Assembly (NCBI RefSeq): GCF_000719555.1
Contig: NZ_JOGX01000001.1
Span: 124,001 to 188,000 of the forward strand
Reading direction: 5' to 3'
From: Streptomyces sp. NRRL F-5727
GTDB lineage: Bacteria; Actinomycetota; Actinomycetes; Streptomycetales; Streptomycetaceae
Length of the DNA: 64,000 bases
Shown here: positions 35,434-42,021 of the stretch, piece after piece
Numbering within the stretch: position 1 is the stretch's first letter
Layout: every line of letters begins with the position of its first letter
Notes under the pieces: generated by a model
Told to the model about the DNA's origin: nothing
Seen by the model: the letters and a program-made list of their open reading frames with translations, nothing else
Database searches by the model: none
Made by a program: the position numbers and the translations under genes

Positions 35434-36354
35434 TCAGCCGGTCGGAGCCGGTCGGTCCGTACGCGGCCGGGTCCGGTCGGCCCCGGCGGAGGTATCGTCC
35501 GCCCCCGCCGCATCGGGCAGGGGAACGGTGATCACAGGGCAGGCGGCATGGTGCAGCAGTCCGTGCACCGTGGAACCCAGCCGCATGCCGGAGTAGCCGC
35601 CACGGCCCCGTCGGCCGACGACCACGGCGAGGGCCTCCCGGGAAGCGCGGGTGAGCTCATCGACGGGGTGGCCGCGCATGACCTGCTGTTCTACGTGGAG
35701 GTCGGGGTGGCGTTCCGCGCATCCGGCCACCGCCTCGGCGAGCAGCCGACGGCGATCGGCCAGGCCCTCGGTCTCGTCGCCATGGGGCAGCAGAGGGCGG
35801 GGCCACACCCAGATCGCCATGAGGCGTGCCTCGCGCAGACTCGCCTCCGCCGCCGCGAAGGCGACGGCGGCCCGGCAGTCCCGGCTGCCGTCCACGCCGA
35901 CCACGATCAGCGGCGGACGGACGGCCGTGTGCTCCGGTTCGCGGACCACCACCACGGCACAGTCGGCACGCGCCGCCAGCGGAACGGCCACCGAGCCCTC
36001 GCTGAGGACCTCGGCGGCCCTGCCGAGGCGCCGCGAGCCGACTACGGCGAGCGCGGTGCCCCGCGTCCTCTCGCGCAGCACGGTGGCGGGCGCTCCGTCG
36101 ACGAGCTCCGTCACGGTCCACAGTCCCTCGTGCAACCCCCGTACGAGGTCCTGTGCGTGGGCGAGCGCCGACTCCCCACGGATGCGCAGGGATCTCTGGT
36201 GGGCACGGGCGTCGTATCCGAGCCGGTCGTGGACCGGGGGAACGGCGACGACCAGGCGCAGCCGGGCGCCTCTGCGTACGGCTTCGTCGGCGGCCCACAC
36301 CAGGGCCGGGACGGACAGCTCGCGGGGGTCGACGCCGGCCAGTACGTCGCTCAC
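35434..36354 (-). CDS. Universal stress protein, two tandem USP domains
   Basis: 306 residues, GTG start overlapping the stop of the upstream stress gene. Domain 1: VLAGVDPRELSVPALVWAAD, then VVGSRRLGRAAEVLSEGSVA. Domain 2: LIVVGVDGSRDCRAAVAFAA, then the ATP signature VVGRRGRGGYSGMRLGSTVH and CPVITVPLP, nearly the same loop as the protein at 20209-21069. A polar C-terminal tail of about 25 residues (Asp/Thr/Arg/Pro) is extra. Two-gene leftward operon from the palindrome at 37346. Confidence 0.93.
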   Translation of the reverse strand: MSDVLAGVDPRELSVPALVWAADEAVRRGARLRLVVAVPPVHDRLGYDARAHQRSLRIRGESALAHAQDLVRGLHEGLWTVTELVDGAPATVLRERTRGTALAVVGSRRLGRAAEVLSEGSVAVPLAARADCAVVVVREPEHTAVRPPLIVVGVDGSRDCRAAVAFAAAEASLREARLMAIWVWPRPLLPHGDETEGLADRRRLLAEAVAGCAERHPDLHVEQQVMRGHPVDELTRASREALAVVVGRRGRGGYSGMRLGSTVHGLLHHAACPVITVPLPDAAGADDTSAGADRTRPRTDRPAPTG

Positions 36355-37258
36355 GGCTCCTCGTCTCTTCTCACGACGGCAGACGGGACGATCTGCACCG
36401 GGCAGGGGGCGTGGTGGATCAGGGCGTGCGCGACGCGCCCCAGGGCCGGTCCGACGCCCAGTCGCCTGTGGCCGCGGCCCATCACGATCAGGTCGGTGCG
36501 GCTGCTCGCCTCGACGAGGATCCCCCCGGAGTGCTCGTGCCGGTCTCCACGTGGTGGCCGACGACCAGATCGGGGTAGAGCTCGCGGACGCGGTCGGCCA
36601 GGGCCTTCACCTCGAGTACCCGCTGCCGGGCGATCCCGTCCAGGTCGTCGAGCATGGTGGCGACGCTGCCGACATGGGTGAGGACGTTCCAGACGCTCAC
36701 GATCCGCAGGGATGCCTTGCGGGCGTCGGCCTCGGCGGCGGCGAGGAGCAGACAGTCCAGATCCGTGGTGTCGCGTACGGCGGCGGTCACCGAGCCTGTG
36801 TCGGGTCGTTCGCCCTCCCCGCGTACGACGATCACGGGCACGTCGGCCCGGGCGGCCACGCCGAGCCCCACCGAGCCCAGCAGGAGGGCGGAGAAGCCGC
36901 CGAGGCCCCTGCTGCCCACGACGATCGTTCCCTGGTCGCCGGCAGCCGCCTTCAGTCCGGAGACCGGCTCCTGACGACTGAGCTCCTTGGTGACGTCGAG
37001 GTCCGCGAAACGCTCGTGGATCGTGCTCGCCGTCTCGGTCAGCAGGTCACGGCCCGCCTCGCGTACCGCCTGGATCGTCTCGGCGTCGGTCCAGTAGGCG
37101 CGCCGATCGGTGTCCGCGGCATGCACGAGGTGCAGGGGACGGCCCCGGCGATCCGCCTCGGCGGCGGCCCAGAGCGCGGCGGTGCGGGCCGCGGGAGACC
37201 CGTCGACTCCCACGACGACGTTGCCGAGCTCCGGCCGTACGGGGATGTCACTGGTCAT
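36351..37258 (-). pseudogene. Universal stress protein with a C-terminal frameshift in a homopolymer
   Basis: About 302 residues when corrected. Domain 1: LGNVVVGVDGSPAARTAALW, VVGSRGLGGFSALLLGSVGL. Domain 2 breaks after GHHVETGTSTPGG at a six-base C run on the plus strand (36522-36527). One more base restores ILVEASSRTDLIVMGRGHRR, LGVGPALGRVAHALIHHAPC and PVQIVPSAVV, ending exactly at the ATG/GTG junction with the next stress gene. As read, it stops 19 residues into the wrong frame and lacks the last nucleotide-binding loop. Likely sequence error or recent loss. Confidence 0.85.
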
Positions 37259-37345
37259 GGTTCCTCCTGCGGAGTACCCGGGCCCCGAGGGCAACGCCCC
37301 GGAATCGGCATCTCCACGGTGACACCGTGGCGGGTCTCCCGGGGA

Positions 37346-37361
37346 TGGGCCGTTCGGCCCT
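37346..37361. promoter_or_regulatory. Regulon palindrome upstream of the tandem stress genes
   Basis: TGGGCCGTTCGGCCCT, perfect core GGGCCG-TT-CGGCCC, 88 bp upstream of the stress gene ATG; identical to the box at 21723-21738. Confidence 0.75.
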
Positions 37362-37514
37362 GATCAATGCCTGCTCGGCCCTCTGGTCGGGGTCCGCATC
37401 TCGGCCACGCGGCCCACGCGGTCATCCACCCCAGTCCCGCGCCGGTAACCGACGTGCCCTTGGGGTAGGCCGACGACGGCGTGTCTCGGCCCGGACCGGG
37501 AGGCGTGCATCGCC

Positions 37515-38216
37515 TCAAGGTCGAGGCCGAGGCCCGGACGACGTCCCGGGCGCGCCCTGCACCAGCACGCGTCGCCCTGTCACCCGGCGGGGGGAGAGCA
37601 CGACGACGGTGTCCCTCCCTTCACCGGCCCACGGGGTCGAGTACGCGGCTGCTCGGAGCGTCTGGGCCGTGGCCGGGTCGGACACCTTGCGTACGGGGCC
37701 GGCCAGGAGAACGCTCCAGCCCTGGCTGAAGGCGTCATCCACGCGATCCTCTTCGAAGGCGATCGCCGCGCCGGTGACGGCCGCCCGCGCGAGCGGCGTG
37801 TCCTCCGCGGTCATGAACAGGACCTCTCTGCCCACGACCTGGTAGTTCACGGGGTAGATCTCCGGCCCGTCGCTTCCGGTGACGGCGACGCGACCGACGC
37901 CGTGGTCGTCGAGCAGCGCCCAGCATTCCGTCTCGTCGATGCCGACCATCCCGGCATGATGGCCGGCGTGGGCCTTTCCGGGCGCGAGATCCGCGGTGTA
38001 CCCGGTCAGGTCCTGGACGGTCGTCTCCAGTGCGTTCGCGAGCCGGACCAGGAACTCGATGCCCGGGCTGGGCAGTTGCTCTTCCAGGAGTTCGATGTAG
38101 CCCGGTGTGGATCCGGCTCGTGCGGCCACGTCCTCGCGAGACAGGCCGAGACGGGTGCGCCTGGCCTCGATCCTGCGGCCGAGGTCACTCATCTGATGCC
38201 GGGCAGCGGAGGTCAT
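37515..38216 (-). CDS. Helix-turn-helix plus pyridoxamine oxidase-like (FMN-binding) fusion
   Basis: 233 residues. Residues about 10-68 are a Cro/CI-type HTH: RRIEARRTRLGLSREDVAAR then AGSTPGYIELLEEQLPSPGI and LVRLANALETTVQDLTGY. Residues about 100-225 are a split-barrel PPOX domain: CWALLDDHGVGRVAVTGSDG, IYPVNYQVVGREVLFMTAED and ALAFEEDRVDDAFSQGWSVL-type blocks. A flavin-sensing transcription factor is a natural reading; flavin or F420 binding is inferred from fold only. Its ATG overlaps the stop of the preceding stress gene (ATGA), so both share the promoter near 39198. Confidence 0.88.
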   Translation of the reverse strand: MTSAARHQMSDLGRRIEARRTRLGLSREDVAARAGSTPGYIELLEEQLPSPGIEFLVRLANALETTVQDLTGYTADLAPGKAHAGHHAGMVGIDETECWALLDDHGVGRVAVTGSDGPEIYPVNYQVVGREVLFMTAEDTPLARAAVTGAAIAFEEDRVDDAFSQGWSVLLAGPVRKVSDPATAQTLRAAAYSTPWAGEGRDTVVVLSPRRVTGRRVLVQGAPGTSSGPRPRP

Positions 38217-39130
38217 CGTTCTTCTCCCTCGGGTGGGGCGGAGTGGTGCCGGGGAACGACGGCGACCGGACATGAGGCATGGTGGAGAGCCCGGTGGGCG
38301 ACCCTGCCGAGTTCCAGCCCGATATGCCGGTCCCGGCGTCGCGCCCCGACGACCAGGAGGTCGGCGGCGGCGGAGCGGTCGGTCAGCGCTCGGTGGGCGG
38401 AGCCCTCGACCGTACTTCGCCGCAGCCGTACGTCGGGGTACTCGTTCGCCGCCGCCTCGAGGGCCTTGTCGAGCAGTTCGGAGGCGCGGTGTTCGAAGTA
38501 CACGCCGGACTCACCGGTCATCAACGGGTGGTCGACGGGTTCATGCGCAGGGCGTCGCCAGGCCCGTACGACGTCGAGTTCCGCGTCCCGCGCCGCGGCC
38601 TCGCGGAAGGCGAAACGCACGGCCGGCGCGTCCACGTCGTGGTCGCCGACCCCCAGGAGGACCCGCTGATGGCGCGCCTCCAAGCCGTGCCGGTCCCCAC
38701 GAACGACGACCACCGGGCCGTGTGCCCGGGCGGCCACGACGAGGCCGACGGACCCGAGCAGAAGATCAGCCAGCTCACCCCGGCCACGGGACCCCACGAC
38801 CAGGAGCGCGGCCTCCTGTCCCTCCCTGAGCAGCGCCGTGGCAGCGTCCTCCGCGAGGACGTCCGCCGTGACGGCGAGACCGGGCGCGCGCCGCCGGGCC
38901 CGCTCCTCGGCGGTGCCGGCGATGTTCTCCGCGAGGACCTGTCCCTCCGGCCGGTCCGTGCTCCAGGACGGTACGACGCCCTCGTAGCGTTCCCACAGCG
39001 AGGCGTGCACGATACGCAGCGGGAGGCGGTGCCGTACCGCTTCGTCGACTGCCCAGTCCAAGGCTGTGAGGCTGGCGTCGGAACCATCGACGCCCACCAC
39101 CAGGGGGCCCACCACCAGGCGCGATTCCAT
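38213..39130 (-). CDS. Universal stress protein, two tandem USP domains
   Basis: 305 residues from the ATG of MESRLVVGPLVVGVDGSDAS. Domain 1 signature: LLVVGSRGRGELADLLLGSV and GPVVVVRGDRH. Domain 2: RVLLGVGDHDVDAPAVRFAF, LLVVGARRRDRHIGLELGRV, CPVAVVPRHH. The second domain keeps the G2xG9x(S/T) frame only partly. It is transcribed leftward with the HTH-PPOX gene. A regulon palindrome stands 68 bp upstream of the start. Confidence 0.92.
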   Translation of the reverse strand: MESRLVVGPLVVGVDGSDASLTALDWAVDEAVRHRLPLRIVHASLWERYEGVVPSWSTDRPEGQVLAENIAGTAEERARRRAPGLAVTADVLAEDAATALLREGQEAALLVVGSRGRGELADLLLGSVGLVVAARAHGPVVVVRGDRHGLEARHQRVLLGVGDHDVDAPAVRFAFREAAARDAELDVVRAWRRPAHEPVDHPLMTGESGVYFEHRASELLDKALEAAANEYPDVRLRRSTVEGSAHRALTDRSAAADLLVVGARRRDRHIGLELGRVAHRALHHASCPVAVVPRHHSAPPEGEER

Positions 39131-39197
39131 CGTCCCCACCACCTTCCGCGTACGAGATGGCTCCCTGCCACGCTCGCACCGGGCGCGGTGGCCGGAT

Positions 39198-39213
39198 AGG
39201 GCCGGTCGGTCCC
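39198..39213. promoter_or_regulatory. Regulon palindrome upstream of stress gene 38213-39130
   Basis: AGGGCCGGTCGGTCCC, arms GGGCCG and CGGTCCC around GT, in promoter position for the leftward operon. Confidence 0.68.
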
Positions 39214-39220
39214 GGCCTCT

Positions 39221-39279
39221 GCCCGCCCAGGCCCTGCCGGCGCCGTGCGGACGAGACCGTCGGCAGGGCCTGGGCGGGC
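39221..39279. repeat. Perfect 19-bp inverted repeat with 21-base loop
   Basis: GCCCGCCCAGGCCCTGCCG (39221-39239) is exactly complementary to CGGCAGGGCCTGGGCGGGC (39261-39279). It is directly upstream of the palindrome at 39198. It may be a terminator for leftward read-through, a recombination scar or a regulatory cruciform. Confidence 0.8.
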
Positions 39280-39413
39280 GGAAGGACCCCTCCGCTTCTC
39301 GCGGATCCCGATTGCGCGGTGCGCGGTACGAAGCCGCTGCTCCGCGTTCTCACGCGGGCTTTCCCCAGCTGCAGCGAACCATGGAGGCTCGGCGCACACC
39401 AGACGGTCGACCG

Positions 39414-39439
39414 GGCCCGAGCGGACCCCGGTCGGCCCC
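39414..39439. promoter_or_regulatory. Overlapping degenerate regulon palindromes upstream of a BON relic
   Basis: GGCCCGAGCGGACC (39414-39427) and GACCCCGGTCGGCCCC (39424-39439), each with one or two mismatches, about 75-100 bp upstream of the BON fragment start. The 39131-39512 gap otherwise holds only the other palindrome and the inverted repeat. Confidence 0.45.
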
Positions 39440-39512
39440 TTGGGCGCACTGTTGGGCGGCGGGAGATTGTGTGAGGTTCCGGTGCTGTCGCCCGGAGCTC
39501 CTCACGCGTCCG

Positions 39513-39674
39513 ATGCCGGAGGGTGACTCCATACTCACCGTCCGGGTCGAGGACGGGTCGGTGACGCTCATGGGGTGCCTGCCGGACTCCGTCCCCGCGG
39601 ATCTGGTCGTGCGACTCGCCCGTGCGGTGCCCGGGGTGGTCGACGCCGCTGCCGAGTTCACGGCCGCGGCGTGA
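39513..39674 (+). pseudogene. BON-domain fragment, 3-prime remnant of a CBS-BON gene
   Basis: 53 codons: MPEGDSILTVRVEDGSVTLM then GCLPDSVPADLVVRLARAVP and GVVDAAAEFTAAA. This matches the C-terminal BON-like part of the CBS-BON proteins at 14938, 21825 and 40365 (VxDGxVTLxGxV and GVV motifs), but no CBS domains precede it. Its end overlaps the convergent DUF1918 gene by 17 bases. It might still be translated as a free BON protein; a relic is more likely. Confidence 0.6.
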
Positions 39675-39927
39675 CCGACGTCCTGCCGGAGCGCGGGAAG
39701 TGCTGAACGTGCGCGTCCGGGCCCGGGAAGACCAGGGTGACCCGGCCCGTGTCCGACCAGCGGACATCGTAGGGCGGGGTACCGTCCGCGTGGTGCAGAC
39801 CGACGATCTCTCCGTCGCGGCCTTCGTGACCGACGATGGCGCCTCCGACGATCAGCCGGTCGCCGACACGGGCCCACAGTCCGGCGCGGTCCTCGTCCGA
39901 GTGGTGTCGTGTTGCGGTCCCGGTCAT
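39658..39927 (-). CDS. DUF1918 protein
   Basis: 89 residues from the ATG with GGAGGAGAG five bases upstream. The single DUF1918 domain reads ARVGDRLIVGGAIVGHEGRD then GEIVGLHHADGTPPYDVRWS and TGRVTLVFPGPDAHVQHF, an SH3-like small beta barrel common in actinobacteria and often near stress genes. Function unknown. It is divergent from the CBS genes with palindromes in between. Confidence 0.9.
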   Translation of the reverse strand: MTGTATRHHSDEDRAGLWARVGDRLIVGGAIVGHEGRDGEIVGLHHADGTPPYDVRWSDTGRVTLVFPGPDAHVQHFPRSGRTSVTPRP

Positions 39928-40023
39928 GGCCCTCTCCTCCCGGCACGAGCGCGGAGCCACGAGGTCTCCGCGACCGTCGCTTCATCTCTCTCCACGTTGC
40001 GGGCGAACCGGCCGGCCCTCATA

Positions 40024-40059
40024 GGGGCCATCGGTCCCGGGTGGGGACCGTTCGGCACT
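40024..40059. promoter_or_regulatory. Two regulon palindromes between DUF1918 and CBS genes
   Basis: GGGGCCATCGGTCCC at 40024-40038 (one base short) and GGGACCGTTCGGCACT at 40044-40059 (one right-arm mismatch), 97-117 bp upstream of the DUF1918 ATG and 70-105 bp upstream of the CBS ATG. Confidence 0.62.
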
Positions 40060-40128
40060 GCTGCCGGGAAGGTCCGCGTATCAGGGTGGGATCCACGGGG
40101 ACCGCCCGACCCGTGCAGGAGGAGCGTC

Positions 40129-40365
40129 ATGGAGCACCGCACCGTGTTCGAAGTGATGACGCACCACGTGGTCACCGCGGCCCCCGCCACCTCCTTCGAG
40201 GAGATCGCGGGTCTGTTCGCGGATCACGACATCTCGGCGGTACCGGTCGTCGACGATGACCGACGCCCGCTCGGCGTGGTCTCGGAGGCAGATCTGCTGC
40301 GGTCCACCGCCGAGCTTCGCCTGGTGTCGGCAACGGACGTGTCCACATCGGAAAGGAGCGGGTGA
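40129..40365 (+). CDS. Truncated CBS protein (single CBS domain)
   Basis: 78 residues, ATG with AGGAGGAGC upstream: TVFEVMTHHVVTAAPATSF then FADHDISAVPVVDDDRRPLG and VVSEADLLRSTAELRL, followed by an unrelated tail. It matches CBS1 of its neighbours but lacks CBS2 and BON. It overlaps the next start (TGATG), so it is still coupled. It is either a half-protein that pairs with the downstream CBS-BON protein or the stump of a deleted duplicate. Confidence 0.78.
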   Translation: MEHRTVFEVMTHHVVTAAPATSFEEIAGLFADHDISAVPVVDDDRRPLGVVSEADLLRSTAELRLVSATDVSTSERSG

Positions 40366-41045
40366 TGCGCCACCGCAGGATCGACGAGCTGATGACACGT
40401 GACGTGGTGAGCGTCCGCGGCGACGCGCCGTTCAAGGAGATCGTGCGGATCCTCGGACAGCACCGGGTCACCGCGGTGCCGGTGGTGGACGGCGACGGCC
40501 GGGTGCTCGGAGTCGTCTCGGAGGGTGATCTGCTGCGCAAGACGGCCGACCAGGCCGCATTCCCCGGAGACATGCCGGCCGTGCCGGGGCTCGAGGCATG
40601 GGCGCGGGCGAAGGCCGAGGGCACGCGCGCGGAAGAGCTGATGTCGGCGCCCCCGGTGTGTGTTCGCCCTGACTGGACGGTGGTGGAGGCGGCACGTCTG
40701 ATGGAGGTGCAGGGCGTCAAACGGCTCGTGGTCGTCGACGAGGCGGACCGTCTGGTCGGCATCGTGAGCCGCCGGGACCTGCTGGGGATCTTTCTCCGCG
40801 ACGACGACGACATCCGCCGCGAGATCACCGGCGACGTTCTCGGCGGCACGCTCGGCCTCGACCCGGGCGGACTGTCCGTCGAGGTGCACAGCGGTCGGGT
40901 GGAACTCGGGGGCACCGTGCCGTACCGGGGCATGATCCCGGCGATCGAGCGCATGTGCGCGACGGTCGACGGAGTGGTCTCGGTCTCCCGCACCCGGCTC
41001 ACCTACGAGAACGACGACATCCCCACGGGAGGTGGACGGCCATGA
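40365..41045 (+). CDS. CBS-pair and BON domain protein
   Basis: 226 residues; ATG chosen with GGAG six bases upstream. CBS1: RIDELMTRDVVSVRGDAPFK then HRVTAVPVVDGDGRVLGVVS. CBS2: EELMSAPPVCVRPDWTVVEA then GVKRLVVVDEADRLVGIVSR. BON-like C-terminus (about 155-215): LGLDPGGLSVEVHSGRVELG and VDGVVSVSRTRLTYE. A longer linker between the CBS domains (about 25 residues, QAAFPGDMPAVPGLEAWARA) distinguishes it from the copy at 21825. The universal stress gene follows with an ATGA overlap. Confidence 0.92.
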   Translation: MRHRRIDELMTRDVVSVRGDAPFKEIVRILGQHRVTAVPVVDGDGRVLGVVSEGDLLRKTADQAAFPGDMPAVPGLEAWARAKAEGTRAEELMSAPPVCVRPDWTVVEAARLMEVQGVKRLVVVDEADRLVGIVSRRDLLGIFLRDDDDIRREITGDVLGGTLGLDPGGLSVEVHSGRVELGGTVPYRGMIPAIERMCATVDGVVSVSRTRLTYENDDIPTGGGRP

Positions 41046-41896
41046 CACAGAGCATCGTGGTCGGAATCGACGGCACGGCGCAGGCGAACGCCGCCGCCGA
41101 GTGGGCTGCGGACGAGGCCGTGTTGCGCGGCACCGGAGTACACCTGGTCCATGCGAGAGAGCCGTGGCCGGAGTCGGTCGCTTCGCTCGCGGCGCGGGAG
41201 TCCCAGGAGCCCTGGGCCGAGGAGCTGCTCGCGCGTACGGCCGAAACACTGCGCACACGCCATCCGGAGCTGCCGGTGACGACCCGACTGCTGGCAGCGG
41301 GCCCCGTCCCTGGGCTCGTCGCCGCTGCCGAGGCGGGTGACCTCCTGGTCCTGGGATCACGCGCGCTGGGCGGTGTGGCCGGCTATCTGGTCGGCTCGGT
41401 CGGCCTGACCGTCGCCGGGGCCGTCGATCGGCCCCTCGTCCTCGTACGCGCCCTGGACAGCTCCGGCTCGGACGGGCCGGTCACGGTGGGGGTCGACGCG
41501 GAGCAGCCCGCGGACGTCGTCCTGGAGTTCGCGTTCGGGGAGGCATCCCGGCGCGGCACCGGTGTGAAGGCCGTGTACGCCCAGCAACTGCCTCCCTACG
41601 CCGGCCTTGGCCCGGCCATGGTGCCGGACATCCGCGCGGCCGTGACGCCGGAGATCGAGCGTTCCCTCGACGGTCTGCTCGATCCCTGGCGGGCCAAGTT
41701 CTCCGATGTCGACGCCACCGCACGCGTGGTGATCGGATCGGCCGGCGCCGAACTGGTGCAGGCAACCGGGGACGCCGGGCTCGTCGTCGTGGGCCGCCGC
41801 ACGCGTCGTTCGGCTCTGGGCGCTCATATCGGCAGCGTGGCCCACGCCGTGCTGCACCACAGCCGGGCGCCCGTCGCCCTCGTGCCACACGACTGA
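41042..41896 (+). CDS. Universal stress protein, two tandem USP domains
   Basis: 284 residues. Domain 1: QSIVVGIDGTAQANAAAEWA, LLVLGSRALGGVAGYLVGSV and DRPLVLVRAL. Domain 2: DGPVTVGVDAEQPADVVLEF, LVVVGRRTRRSALGAHIGSV and APVALVPHD. The C-terminal block (VVVGRRxRRSxxGAHIGxVxHAxLHH) is nearly the same as in the protein at 9089-9958, so the two are recent-type paralogues. It is the last gene of the CBS operon. Confidence 0.93.
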   Translation: MTQSIVVGIDGTAQANAAAEWAADEAVLRGTGVHLVHAREPWPESVASLAARESQEPWAEELLARTAETLRTRHPELPVTTRLLAAGPVPGLVAAAEAGDLLVLGSRALGGVAGYLVGSVGLTVAGAVDRPLVLVRALDSSGSDGPVTVGVDAEQPADVVLEFAFGEASRRGTGVKAVYAQQLPPYAGLGPAMVPDIRAAVTPEIERSLDGLLDPWRAKFSDVDATARVVIGSAGAELVQATGDAGLVVVGRRTRRSALGAHIGSVAHAVLHHSRAPVALVPHD

Positions 41897-42021
41897 CGCC
41901 ACGACCCTTCCTCCTGGTGGCACGGAGGTCGCGTTCGGCATCGGTGATGCCGGTCAGGGGCTTCCGGCGGGCACGAGAGGCCAGGGACACCGCCCCTCCG
42001 GCGGGGCACCCTCCGGAGTGG

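Noticed and set aside
39221..39279. Terminal inverted repeat of an insertion sequence
   Set aside because: Only 21 bases lie between the arms and no transposase or target duplication is nearby.
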